In this document: positions 22,348 through 31,537 of the stretch, one piece after another
How the letters are laid out: each line of letters starts with the position of its first letter
Numbering within the stretch: the first letter of the stretch is position 1
DNA from: Bacteroides caecimuris
GTDB taxonomy: Bacteria; Bacteroidota; Bacteroidia; Bacteroidales; Bacteroidaceae
Assembly (NCBI RefSeq): GCF_001688725.2
Contig: NZ_CP015401.2
Coordinates: forward strand, 3,852,001 to 3,916,000
DNA length: 64,000 nucleotides
Direction: 5' to 3'
Translations under genes and position numbers: made by a program
The notes under the pieces: generated by a model
Seen by the model: the letters and a program-made list of their open reading frames with translations, nothing else
Database searches by the model: none
Told to the model about the DNA's origin: nothing

Positions 22348-24423
22348 ATGGAACATTTGAAGAAGAAGAAAAAAAGTTTTTCATGGAGAGATTTACTATA
22401 TAAATCACTGCTATTTGTGAGCACAGTGACGCTGATTGTCTATTTCCTGCCACGTGACGGAAAATTCAATTACCAGTTTGACATCAATAAGCCTTGGAAA
22501 TACGGGCAGCTGATAGCGACTTTCGACTTTCCTATTTATAAAGAGGATGCGGTAGTAAAAAGAGAGCAGGACAGTCTGATGGCTTTCTTCCAACCTTATT
22601 ACCAATTGGATAAAGACATCGAAAAAAATGCAATCGCCAAGCTGAAAGAGAATTACCACACCAATCTGAAAGGAATTCTTCCTTCCATCGATTACTTGCG
22701 GTATATCGAGCGTACCTTAAAAGAAATCTATCAGGCAGGTATCGTATCGACAGAGGATATACAACAGCTTCAAAAAGACAGCACTTCGTCCGTCATGATG
22801 ATTGACGATAAACTTGCCAACCCGCAGGCTACTGAAAACATTTACACGGTAAAGAAAGCGTATGAACACCTGCTGACAGCAGACTCTACCCATTTCAACC
22901 GGGAAATATTAAGGCAATGCGCACTGAACGAATACATTACTCCCAACCTCACTTTTGACGAGGAACGCACCCAGTCCGCCAAAGAGGAAATATTAAATAA
23001 TTACTCTTGGGCAAACGGACTGGTAGTCAGCGGACAGAAGATTATCGACCGTGGAGAAATCATCAGCCCGCATACCTATAATATCCTCGAATCATTGCGC
23101 AAAGAATCCATCAAACGCAACGAGTCTATGGGACAAAGCCGTTTGATCCTCGGTGGCCAGGTTCTTTTTGTGGGTATGCTGATGCTTTGTTTCATGCTCT
23201 ATCTTGATTTATTCCGGAAAGACTATTATCAACGGAAAGGCAGTCTGTCGTTACTATTCACCCTGATTGTGTTCTACAGCGTCATAACAGCCTTCATGGT
23301 GACACATAATATATTTAATGTGTACATCATCCCATACGCGATGCTGCCGATTATCATCCGTGTCTTTCTTGATTCGAGAACCGCTTTTCTGACGCATGTC
23401 ATCACCATATTGATATGCTCCATCTCCTTGCGCTTCCCTCATGAGTTTATTCTGACGCAGTTGGCAGCAGGATTAGTGGCGATATTCAGCCTAAGGGAGC
23501 TATCGCAGAGATCCCAGCTTTTCCGAACAGCCTTATTAGTGATACTGACTTATGCAGCCATTTATTTCGCTTTCGAACTGATGACGGAGAATGGTCTTTC
23601 CAACGACTTCTCGAAGCTGAACATACGTATGTACACCTACTTCATCATTAACGGAATCCTATTATTATTCACTTATCCTTTATTATTCTTATTGGAAAAG
23701 ACTTTCGGATTTACTTCCAATGTAACTCTTGTGGAACTTTCGAATATCAATAACGATCTTTTGCGACAGATGTCTGAAACGGTTCCCGGAACCTTCCAAC
23801 ATTCCATGCAGGTGGCTAATCTGGCAGCAGAAGCCGCTATCCGCATTGGAGCAAAAAGCCAGTTAGTACGTACGGGAGCTTTGTATCACGATATCGGGAA
23901 GATGGAAAACCCGGCTTTCTTTACGGAGAATCAGTCGGGAGGAGTTAATCCGCATAAGAATTTGAATTACGAACAAAGTGCACAAGTCGTTATCAGCCAT
24001 GTGACAGATGGTTTGAAGCTGGCGGATAAACACAATCTGCCTAAAGCGGTCAAAGATTTTATCAGCACCCATCACGGACGGGGAAAAACAAAATATTTCT
24101 ATATTTCCTGGAAGAACGAGCATCCGGACGAAGAGCCGAATGAAGAATTATTCACTTATCCCGGACCGAATCCGTTTACCAAAGAACAGGCTATCCTGAT
24201 GATGGCGGATGCCGTGGAAGCTGCCTCACGCAGTCTTCCGGAATATACGGAAGAAACCATCAGCAACCTGGTTGACAAGATTATCGACTCACAGGTTACC
24301 GAAGGTTACTTTAAGGAATGCCCGATCACTTTCAAGGATATAGCAACTGTGAAAGCTGTATTCAAGGAAAAACTAAAGATTGCTTATCACACCCGGATCA
24401 GTTATCCGGAGTTAAAGAAGTAA
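22348..24423 (+). CDS. 7TM-HD phosphohydrolase (PgpH-like)
   Basis: The 691-residue membrane protein has one N-terminal transmembrane helix, an extracytoplasmic 7TMR-HDED domain (about 50-270), seven hydrophobic helices (about 275-465) and a cytoplasmic HD domain. The HD metal ligands are intact: H in FQHSMQVANLA, HD in ALYHDIGKMENP, H in ISHVTDG, HH in STHHGRG and D in MMADAVEAASRS. PgpH-type proteins hydrolyse cyclic di-AMP in Firmicutes; the same role here is inferred by family. I chose ATG 22348, where the basic MEHLKKKKK tail starts. The 3' end overlaps the convergent phosphatase gene by 26 bp. Confidence 0.88.
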   Translation: MEHLKKKKKSFSWRDLLYKSLLFVSTVTLIVYFLPRDGKFNYQFDINKPWKYGQLIATFDFPIYKEDAVVKREQDSLMAFFQPYYQLDKDIEKNAIAKLKENYHTNLKGILPSIDYLRYIERTLKEIYQAGIVSTEDIQQLQKDSTSSVMMIDDKLANPQATENIYTVKKAYEHLLTADSTHFNREILRQCALNEYITPNLTFDEERTQSAKEEILNNYSWANGLVVSGQKIIDRGEIISPHTYNILESLRKESIKRNESMGQSRLILGGQVLFVGMLMLCFMLYLDLFRKDYYQRKGSLSLLFTLIVFYSVITAFMVTHNIFNVYIIPYAMLPIIIRVFLDSRTAFLTHVITILICSISLRFPHEFILTQLAAGLVAIFSLRELSQRSQLFRTALLVILTYAAIYFAFELMTENGLSNDFSKLNIRMYTYFIINGILLLFTYPLLFLLEKTFGFTSNVTLVELSNINNDLLRQMSETVPGTFQHSMQVANLAAEAAIRIGAKSQLVRTGALYHDIGKMENPAFFTENQSGGVNPHKNLNYEQSAQVVISHVTDGLKLADKHNLPKAVKDFISTHHGRGKTKYFYISWKNEHPDEEPNEELFTYPGPNPFTKEQAILMMADAVEAASRSLPEYTEETISNLVDKIIDSQVTEGYFKECPITFKDIATVKAVFKEKLKIAYHTRISYPELKK

Positions 24424-24868
24424 GCAGACCGGCACAAGCGTCTTCCAACACATCGAGTACATATTCAAATCCTTCGGCCCCTCCATAATAGGGGTCGGGG
24501 ACATGATCCGCAGGAATACGGGTGCAGTATTCCGTCATGCGATGAATCTTCTTCCATTCCTCAAGAGAAGGTGCTTTGTCTTTCAGGTCGTCTATATTCC
24601 GGTCGTCCATACCGATTATCAAATCAAAATGATAGAAATCTTCTGTACGGACAGGGCGCGAACGATGCACCAGTTGATACCCGCGACGGGCTGCATGAGC
24701 ACGCATCCGGCTATCCGGCAGTTCGCCCTGATGATAAGACAAGATTCCGGCGGAATCTATCACAAATTCATTTTCCAGTCCCGCTTCTTTTATCAAATGA
24801 AGCATCACGCCTTCAGCCGTAGAGCTACGGCAGATATTTCCCAGGCAGACAAACAATATTTTCTTCAT
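24398..24868 (-). CDS. Low-molecular-weight protein-tyrosine phosphatase
   Basis: The 156-residue cytoplasmic phosphatase carries the signature P-loop CLGNICRS (C-x5-R-S) at residues 7-14 and the general-acid DP in VPDPYYGG near residue 123. Such enzymes often counter bacterial tyrosine kinases of capsule export, but no kinase is nearby. The start is ATG 24868, directly at MKKILFVCLGN. It overlaps the end of the 7TM-HD gene by 26 bp in convergent orientation. Confidence 0.92.
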   Translation of the reverse strand: MKKILFVCLGNICRSSTAEGVMLHLIKEAGLENEFVIDSAGILSYHQGELPDSRMRAHAARRGYQLVHRSRPVRTEDFYHFDLIIGMDDRNIDDLKDKAPSLEEWKKIHRMTEYCTRIPADHVPDPYYGGAEGFEYVLDVLEDACAGLLTSLTPDN

Positions 24869-24914
24869 AAATACACTTTTTGATTCCCAACTAGACAATA
24901 CACGGATTTACGAA

Positions 24915-27371
24915 TCACATGGGGTCTACATCATAATAAACAATCAAAGATTTATAGCGTTCATCTTCCAACATCTCCCGTTGGATGCGTAACAACAACT
25001 CACGGGCACGTCCCATCGGAGCGTTCTGCTCAATCTTTACGACAATCTTCTTGATAAACAACGTTTGGATACGGGCAACAGGAGGTTTATCCGGTCCCAA
25101 CACCCGATTGCCAAATACCGCCCGCAGCTTATCCGCCATCACTGCCGCCATCTGATCCAGCAACGCTTCATTATGATTTTTCAGATAAACATATACCAAC
25201 CGGTAATAAGGAGGATAATGAAACATCTGCCGTTCCGCCAACTGCCCGCCTACCATGTCTTCATAATCATTGGCAATGACCTGATGGATGATGGGATGCT
25301 CGATGCTCTTGGTTTGTAGCACCACCCTACCCCGTTTGTTCTTACGTCCGGCACGTCCCGCTACCTGCGCCATCAACTGGAAAGCTCGTTCATAGGAACG
25401 GAAATCCGGATAGTTCAGCATCGTATCAGCATTCAGTATACCGACAATACTGACATGATCGAAATCCAATCCTTTTGAAACCATCTGCGTGCCAATCAAT
25501 ATATCCGTCTTTCCCTGTTCGAAATCCGCAATAATCTTTTCATAAGCAGAGCGGGTTCGGGTGGTATCCAAGTCCATTCGTGCCACTGCCGCTTCGGGAA
25601 AAAGGATTTTAATGTCATCTTCAATCTTTTCCGTACCAAAGCCACGGTTCACCAGTTCCGTACCTTCGCAGGCTGGACAGGATTTCGGCAGTTGGTAGGT
25701 ATAACCGCAATAATGACAAGTTAGCTGATTGATTCCTTTATGATAGGTAAGGCTCACATCGCAATTCTTACACTTAGGCACCCAACCGCAGGTACGACAC
25801 TCCACCATCGGAGCAAACCCGCGACGGTTCTGAAAGAGAATCACTTGCTCTTCCTGTTCCAAAGCCTCTTTCATGTATTGTATCAAGAGCGGTGAGAATT
25901 GTCCCACCATTCTCTTTTTGCGATGCAATTCCTTTATATCTACCGGAATAATCTCCGGCAATTGAATTTCTTTATATCGTTCTTTCAGTTGTACAAAACC
26001 ATATTTCCCCTCCCCGGCGTTCTGCCACGATTCGATGGAAGGAGTAGCCGTTCCCAATAAGGTTTTAGCTCCATACATGGCAGCCAGTACAATCGCTGCG
26101 CTACGGGCATGATAGCGGGGGGCGGGATCTTGTTGTTTATATGTATTTTCGTGCTCTTCGTCCACAATCACCAATCCCAGATTCCGGAAAGGAAGAAACA
26201 CGGAAGAGCGAACACCCAGGATAATATCGTACCCGTTCTCTCCCAGTTGTTTCCGCCATATTTCAACCCGTTCGGCATCGGGGAATTTAGAATGGTAGAT
26301 CCCCAGACGAGCACCGAAGACGCGTTGCAGACGCTCTGTAATTTGAGTAGTCAAGGCAATCTCCGGCAACAAATATAAGACTTGTTTTCCCTGACGAATC
26401 GTTTCTTCGATTAGATGGATATACACTTCCGTCTTCCCACTGGACGTTACTCCATGAAGCAGACACACGTTCTTCTCCTGGAAAGACCGGACTATTTCAT
26501 CATGTGCCCGCTGCTGGAACTCATTCAAGGCGTTCAGCTCGACCACTTCTTTCTCCTGTCTATTCAACCGGCCGATTTCGTGATAGTAGATTTCGAAAAT
26601 CTTCTTATCCACCAGCCCGTTCAGTACTGAAGGGGCCACATTAGCCCGTTGCAACAATTCTTTCTTAGAGACTTCTTTCGGTGTTCCGGTTCCTAAAATG
26701 CCTGAATACTCTACATATTTCATGAGCAACGCCAGTTGCTTCGGAGCACGAGACAGAATATCAAACAGAATATGGAGTTGCTTTTCATCTGCCGTACCCG
26801 CAAGCCGCACTCGCGCCTCTGTCTTAGGCTTATAAGTGCGTTTCAATTCTTCCTTTACAAAAATGGCTTCTTTATCGAGCAGGGACTTGATGGCAGTAAG
26901 AATGTTTTTTATGCCGCTGTCTTTCTCCAGTTTGGTGACGGACTGCTGCGCATCTATGGCAAGTAAATCCAAAATGCGTTGTTCGCGCTCCGGCAACGGA
27001 GCATCCGCTTCAAAGTCGGGATTATATTCAACAATCGTTTCACTCTCCAGTTTCAGACCGGAAGGAAGTGCCGCTTTATAAACATCTCCCTGCGTACAGA
27101 GATAGTAATCGGCTATCCATTCCCAAAATTTGAACTGAACGGGTAGTAGAATGGGAGAAGCATCCAGTAATGCAGATATATCTTTCACTTCGTACTCCGT
27201 TGGAGCACAATAATGAACATTAAGGACAATAGCCGTATAAAACTTCTTCCGCCCGAAAGGAACTACCACACGGCAGCCTATCTTCACATCTTCCGCACAT
27301 TCATCTGGCAAAGAGTAAGTAAAACTCTTCGAAAGCGGAAGCGGTAATATGACATCTACATATTTTTTCAT
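24915..27371 (-). CDS. priA: Primosomal replication helicase PriA
   Basis: PriA (818 residues) reloads the replicative helicase at stalled forks. It has an N-terminal 3' DNA-binding domain, helicase Walker A (HGVTSSGKTEVY), DEEH box (VIVDEEHENTYKQ), motif III region (LLGTATPSIES) and a cysteine cluster with eight cysteines binding two zinc ions (CRTCGW, CKNCDVSL, CHYCGY, CPACEG). The C-terminal helicase domain contains the conserved VAGRAGR motif. It is transcribed leftward just upstream of the phosphatase gene and probably shares its transcript. Confidence 0.97.
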   Translation of the reverse strand: MKKYVDVILPLPLSKSFTYSLPDECAEDVKIGCRVVVPFGRKKFYTAIVLNVHYCAPTEYEVKDISALLDASPILLPVQFKFWEWIADYYLCTQGDVYKAALPSGLKLESETIVEYNPDFEADAPLPEREQRILDLLAIDAQQSVTKLEKDSGIKNILTAIKSLLDKEAIFVKEELKRTYKPKTEARVRLAGTADEKQLHILFDILSRAPKQLALLMKYVEYSGILGTGTPKEVSKKELLQRANVAPSVLNGLVDKKIFEIYYHEIGRLNRQEKEVVELNALNEFQQRAHDEIVRSFQEKNVCLLHGVTSSGKTEVYIHLIEETIRQGKQVLYLLPEIALTTQITERLQRVFGARLGIYHSKFPDAERVEIWRKQLGENGYDIILGVRSSVFLPFRNLGLVIVDEEHENTYKQQDPAPRYHARSAAIVLAAMYGAKTLLGTATPSIESWQNAGEGKYGFVQLKERYKEIQLPEIIPVDIKELHRKKRMVGQFSPLLIQYMKEALEQEEQVILFQNRRGFAPMVECRTCGWVPKCKNCDVSLTYHKGINQLTCHYCGYTYQLPKSCPACEGTELVNRGFGTEKIEDDIKILFPEAAVARMDLDTTRTRSAYEKIIADFEQGKTDILIGTQMVSKGLDFDHVSIVGILNADTMLNYPDFRSYERAFQLMAQVAGRAGRKNKRGRVVLQTKSIEHPIIHQVIANDYEDMVGGQLAERQMFHYPPYYRLVYVYLKNHNEALLDQMAAVMADKLRAVFGNRVLGPDKPPVARIQTLFIKKIVVKIEQNAPMGRARELLLRIQREMLEDERYKSLIVYYDVDPM

Positions 27372-27452
27372 TGCAGGTACAAAAATACAATAAAAAAATG
27401 GGGAATGAAAAAAAGAAGGAAGAGAGAATACTCAAAAGAAAAATGCTTCTTA

Positions 27453-27528
27453 ATGTCAGTCCGATATAAGCTTATACTATTCCCGAAGGAGGGGAAACCA
27501 TGCGGATGAAGTTATATCGAACTGACGT
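27453..27528. repeat. Imperfect inverted repeat with TTATATCGAACTGACGT arms
   Basis: Arms ATGTCAGTCCGATATAA (27453-27469) and TTATATCGAACTGACGT (27512-27528) pair with two mismatches around a 42-bp centre. A half-copy recurs at 36,015-36,034. The arms are too far apart for a simple terminator; the element resembles a small repeat of unknown role. Confidence 0.6.
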
Positions 27529-27588
27529 TTCTTAAAGCAAAATTGGGGTAGAAACTGTTTCGAGGCTGCAACAGGGCATCCTCCGAAC

Positions 27589-27627
27589 AAAAAAAGAGTT
27601 CCCGTTGACCGGAAACTCTTTTTTATA
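27589..27627 (-). terminator. Terminator after the outer-membrane barrel gene
   Basis: Arms AAAAAGAGTTCCCG and CCGGAAACTCTTTTTT with a short loop, 24 bp past the stop of the barrel gene, flanked by A/T runs. Confidence 0.7.
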
Positions 27628-27650
27628 TACGATGTAGAGTGACAGACTAT

Positions 27651-28229
27651 TTAAAAGATATAGGCAACAGATACTTGCCAAGTCTTAGTTTTATAAGAAG
27701 CATCCGTTCCTTCAAAATCCGCAGTGTCGCCCATTGGGATATTGTAATTAGCACCTACCTGCAGATGGTTCAGCAACTTCAAACCAGCACCCACATTAAT
27801 ACCTACTTGCGCTTTCTTCTTATCGATTCCCGACTTCTTTTCAAAATCGAAATAAAAGTCAGGACCTGCAGCAAGATAAATACCTGCCAGACTTCCTAAA
27901 CCGATTGTATATTTCAGGTTTACAGGAATATCAATACCGTTTTGCTTAACAGTATATTCATCAGCACCTTCCGGAGTAATCTTTATACCTCTTTGAGCAA
28001 AAAGCAAAGAAGCGTCTACTCCCAACCCTATGATTGGAATATTAAACTCGGCCATCGGACCAATAAAGAAACCGGTGAAATTATCCTTCTTAAAGTTTCC
28101 ACCCATATTAGAGAAACTCGCCTTCGACAAGTTCAAACCTCCTTTTACACCAAAGTGTATTTGCGCCTGGGCAGGCATTGCCATACCAATACATACGGCA
28201 ATCATTAAAGCACCAAAAATCCTTTTCAT
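27651..28229 (-). CDS. Outer-membrane beta-barrel protein (porin/PorT-like family)
   Basis: The 192-residue protein begins with a clear signal peptide (MKRIFGALMIAVCIGMAMPAQAQ). The rest alternates polar and aromatic strands typical of an eight-stranded barrel: FGVKGGLNLSK, the turn GFFIGPMAEFNIP, LGVDASLLFAQRGIK, IPVNLKYTIGLGSLAGIYLAAGPDFYF and a final aromatic strand ending WQVSVAYIF. It resembles the outer_membrane_beta-barrel domain proteins (OMP_b-brl) of Bacteroidetes. The substrate and partner are unknown. Confidence 0.82.
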   Translation of the reverse strand: MKRIFGALMIAVCIGMAMPAQAQIHFGVKGGLNLSKASFSNMGGNFKKDNFTGFFIGPMAEFNIPIIGLGVDASLLFAQRGIKITPEGADEYTVKQNGIDIPVNLKYTIGLGSLAGIYLAAGPDFYFDFEKKSGIDKKKAQVGINVGAGLKLLNHLQVGANYNIPMGDTADFEGTDASYKTKTWQVSVAYIF

Positions 28230-28253
28230 AAATTTACGTGTTTATAATTCGGG

Positions 28254-28285
28254 ACAAAGATATACAATTAGAATAAATAAACACA
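28254..28285 (-). promoter_or_regulatory. Bacteroidetes-type promoter for the barrel gene
   Basis: On the minus strand -7 TATCTTTG (plus 28254-28261) and a TTG -33 element (plus 28283-28285) are separated by 21 bp, 25 bp upstream of the barrel start. Confidence 0.5.
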
Positions 28286-28507
28286 ATTTATCTGTTTTTT
28301 GTTCGCTCAAAGTCGCTGTTGTTCACTTAATCCGGCGTCCTCACTTTTATATTTGCTCTTTTGATATCTGTTTTTTTAATTTCTTATTTCTGATTACTGA
28401 ATATTCTCCCATCGATAATAATAAGCGATTTTGCTCTCATGCCCTCACTCATCGTTTGGAAACTCCTTATTCATCGGCATTGCAGGGTGTGAGGGCAAGA
28501 GTGATAG

Positions 28508-28541
28508 CAGGGTGAGGGCAACCTTTTGCCCTCACACCCTG
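28508..28541. repeat. GC-rich hairpin CAGGGTGAGGGCAA / TTGCCCTCACACCCTG
   Basis: A strong stem with a two-base bulge and 4-nt loop stands out in an otherwise AT-rich gap. Nearby 28,437-28,500 contains further GCCCTCAC / GTGAGGGC halves, so several alternative hairpins can form. Confidence 0.55.
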
Positions 28542-28681
28542 TTTTGCACCAAGAGTGATTCATTACACTTGATATTCAGCATATTAGACAACGTAAATCC
28601 GAAGGAAGGGGTGGTAGGAGAAACGAGGTTCTTCCTATCTTATTGCGGATGACAGCCTTATGTGTCTACCTACCACAAGAA

Positions 28682-28812
28682 GTATTAACAGCTATAGCAT
28701 CAGGTATTAATAGTTGGCAAATCATGTATTAATACCTGAGAAATCAAGTATTAATACCTGAGAAATCAGCTATTAATACATGATAAACTATATAATAATA
28801 CCTGATAAATGG
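28682..28812. repeat. Tandem repeats of about 23 bp around GTATTAATACCTGA
   Basis: Five to six imperfect units follow one another: each holds the palindrome-like TATTAATA then (C/A)CTGAxAAATCA. Units at 28736-28781 are nearly identical. No ORF or CRISPR-like unique spacers are seen. Confidence 0.7.
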
Positions 28813-28920
28813 CTTAATGCTATCTGAAGTAATAGCAGCCATACAATTAGTGGTTACAAAAAAATTAAGAACAGTTCTTCTACATGTTTTTCAGACTAGC
28901 AAAAGTCTGTTTCCTCCACA

Positions 28921-29004
28921 GGAAACTACAGTTCCAAGGCGGGAAACTACAGTTTCCACGGTAGGGAACGAGCGTGCCAAAGGCAGGGAACAAGCGTTCC
29001 CACG
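28921..29004. repeat. Four tandem 22-bp palindromic units (GGAAACTACAGTTTCC type)
   Basis: Units GGAAACTACAGTTCC, GGAAACTACAGTTTCC, GGGAACGAGCGTGCC and GGGAACAAGCGTTCCC each form a small hairpin and are joined by 6-7 nt (AAGGCG, ACGGTA, AAAGGCA). The arms of the pairs co-vary so pairing is kept while the sequence changes. Confidence 0.65.
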
Positions 29005-29131
29005 GCACTTTTTTACGATGCAAGAGAAGAAAACCGCAGTATGTCCCGCTCGTATTTAATCAAAATCGCCGGAACAGATCAGTAATCTGCCCGGCAATTT
29101 CCCTATTGAATTGATTCCCACTTACTATCTA

Positions 29132-30014
29132 TCAACGGTTGGGGTGAATATCCAGTTTGACTGGTTTTATCATATTTTCCGGTTTCAGGATAGTGTCCAA
29201 GTCTTCTTTGGAGAGGATATTATGTTCCAAAACAAGTTCATACACTCCCTTCCCGGTTTCCAGTGCTTCTTTGGCTATTTGGGTAGAGTTCTTATATCCG
29301 ATTACCGGATTCAGGGCTGTCACTACGCCAATGCTGTTGTGCACATCTCTCCGGCATTTTTCTTCATTGGCTGTTATGCCGTCGATACATAACGTACGCA
29401 AGGTATCGAAGCCGTTCATCAACAAGTCGGCAGACTCGAAACAGCATTGCGCCATCACCGATTCCATGGCGTTCAGTTCCATTTGGGCAGCTTCACCGCT
29501 CATGGCGACACAAAGATCATTTCCTATCACCTTATAAGCCACCTGATTCATTACTTCAGGAATCACGGGGTTCACTTTTCCCGGCATAATGGAAGAACCC
29601 GGTTGCATAGCCGGCAGATTGATTTCACCCAATCCACAACGCGGACCGGAAGCCAGCAACCGCAAGTCATTGCATATCTTATTCATTTTGACAGCTATAC
29701 GCCTCATCGCTCCCGAATAACCTACCATGCAGGAAGTGTCCGAAGTGGCTCCCACCAAATCATCGGCAAGTTTTATATCCAGTCCCGTAATCTTGCGCAA
29801 AGCAGCGATACATTTCTCTGCGTATTCCGGTTCAGCGGTGATTCCGGTTCCGATGGCAGTGGCTCCCATATTGACAGTCAAAATGAAACTTGCTGATGCG
29901 AAAGTTTTCGATACCACGGAGTGTCTGTACTCCATACAGTGCACTTTCCGGCACTTCACGACTACCTATCAGGTCACTCTCCGTACGAGTCTTTCTTGAT
30001 AAATTTTGTTCCAT
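29132..30014 (-). pseudogene. aspA: Aspartate ammonia-lyase, disrupted by an internal deletion
   Basis: The N-terminal 42 codons (ATG 30014; [21 protein letters not shown] ... FRISKF) are read in one frame, then the sequence jumps to the C-terminal half in another frame ([19 protein letters not shown] ... GSSIMPGKVNPVIPEV ... LEHNILSKEDLD). Compared with AspA (about 470-478 residues) roughly 170-190 codons are missing, including the parts that hold the TSTNMN and SQSTND substrate-binding segments. In the first frame translation stops 15 codons past the joint. A catalytic lyase cannot be made. It lies divergently from dcuB-asparaginase, a set that normally converts asparagine to fumarate. Confidence 0.92.
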
Positions 30015-30160
30015 ATCGGTTGTTTTATAATAATAACAGTTTCGTTAGTTCTTATAATAACCAATGAGTTTAGTTATTGTTTTAATAAATATGCAAAAAC
30101 TATTCAAACACTTTTTTATTGTTAATACAAGAAAAAGAAAATACAAAGAGAGAAATCACG

Positions 30161-30168
30161 TATCTTTG
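30161..30168 (+). promoter_or_regulatory. Candidate -7 box for dcuB
   Basis: TATCTTTG, 23 bp upstream of the dcuB ATG; no good -33 element is seen at standard spacing. Confidence 0.45.
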
Positions 30169-30191
30169 TTGGGAACTTAAAACAACATTCT

Positions 30192-31502
30192 ATGATATTA
30201 CAATTAGCATTTGTTCTGACAGCCATTATTATTGGCGCACGCCTGGGAGGTATCGGCCTCGGCGTGATGGGAGGAGTTGGGTTGGCTATACTCACGTTCG
30301 TTTTTGGTTTACAACCCACCGCACCTCCTATCGACGTTATGTTAATGATTGCCGCAGTGATTTCGGCTGCTTCCTGTATGCAGGCGGCAGGCGGACTGGA
30401 CTATATGGTGAAACTGGCAGAACATTTGCTTCGTAAGAATCCTTCACACGTCACCTTGCTTAGTCCGCTGGTGACTTACTTGTTTACTTTCGTAGCCGGA
30501 ACGGGACACGTTGCCTATTCTGTGTTGCCTGTCATCGCGGAGGTTGCTACCGAAACCAAAATCCGTCCGGAACGTCCGTTGGGTATTGCTGTCATTGCTT
30601 CCCAACAGGCCATTACAGCCAGTCCGATTTCCGCAGCCACCGTAGCGCTTCTCGGACTCTTGACCGGATTTGATATCACTCTGTTCGACATTCTCAAGAT
30701 TACGATTCCCGCTACCATCATCGGGGTGTTGGTCGGTGCTTTATTCTCTATGAAAGTCGGTAAAGAACTGGTGGAAGACCCCGAATATCAGAAACGCCTG
30801 AAAGAAGGACTGTTCAACAATAAAAAGATAGAGATTAAAGATGTGAAGAACAAACGTTCCGCTATGGTTTCCGTCCTTATCTTTATATTGGCAACAGCGT
30901 TTATCGTACTCTTCGGCTCTTTCGAAGGGATGCGCCCCAGTTTCCTGATCGATGGTGAAATTGTCACGCTAGGTATGTCTTCCATCATCGAAATCGTGAT
31001 GTTATCGGCTGCCGCCATCATCCTGTTAGTGACCAAAGCCGACGGAATCAAAGCAACGCAAGGTTCCGTATTTCCGGCAGGCATGCAGGCTGTGATTGCC
31101 ATCTTCGGTATTGCCTGGATGGGAGATACCTTCCTTCAGGGAAATATGGGACAGCTGACTCTTTCTATTGAAGGGATCGTGCAACAAATGCCGTGGCTGT
31201 TTGGGGTCGCGCTGTTTGTGATGTCTATTTTGCTATACAGCCAGGCTGCCACTGTTCGTGCACTCATGCCTCTGGGCATTGCGTTGGGGATTTCTCCTTA
31301 TATGCTGATCGCCCTATTCCCGGCAGTAAACGGATATTTCTTTATTCCGAATTATCCCACCGTAGTGGCCGCCATCAATTTCGACCGTACCGGGACAACA
31401 AAAATCGGGAAGTATGTGTTGAATCATTCGTTCATGATACCCGGTCTGGTATCGACAATTGTTGCCATTGCCTTGGGACTGCTCTTTATACAAATATTTT
31501 AA
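30192..31502 (+). CDS. dcuB: Anaerobic C4-dicarboxylate transporter, DcuA/DcuB family
   Basis: The 436-residue inner-membrane protein consists of about ten to twelve hydrophobic helices, starting MILQLAFVLTAIIIGARLGGIGLGVMGG, with the family segment GTGHVAYSVLPVIAEVA and SQQAITASPISAATVALLG. DcuB exchanges fumarate, succinate, malate and aspartate in anaerobic respiration. It is divergent from the broken aspA and 35 bp before the asparaginase, which would supply aspartate in the periplasm. The assignment to DcuB rather than DcuA rests on context only. Confidence 0.9.
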   Translation: MILQLAFVLTAIIIGARLGGIGLGVMGGVGLAILTFVFGLQPTAPPIDVMLMIAAVISAASCMQAAGGLDYMVKLAEHLLRKNPSHVTLLSPLVTYLFTFVAGTGHVAYSVLPVIAEVATETKIRPERPLGIAVIASQQAITASPISAATVALLGLLTGFDITLFDILKITIPATIIGVLVGALFSMKVGKELVEDPEYQKRLKEGLFNNKKIEIKDVKNKRSAMVSVLIFILATAFIVLFGSFEGMRPSFLIDGEIVTLGMSSIIEIVMLSAAAIILLVTKADGIKATQGSVFPAGMQAVIAIFGIAWMGDTFLQGNMGQLTLSIEGIVQQMPWLFGVALFVMSILLYSQAATVRALMPLGIALGISPYMLIALFPAVNGYFFIPNYPTVVAAINFDRTGTTKIGKYVLNHSFMIPGLVSTIVAIALGLLFIQIF

Positions 31503-31537
31503 TATACATATATTATTAACCTAAACCCCATTCAGTT

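Noticed and set aside
28682..28812. Possible CRISPR array
   Set aside because: The units are contiguous and imperfect, there are no unique spacers of constant length, and no cas genes are present.
29732..29999. Small plus-strand ORFs across aspA
   Set aside because: They are shadows of the aspA pseudogene on the other strand.
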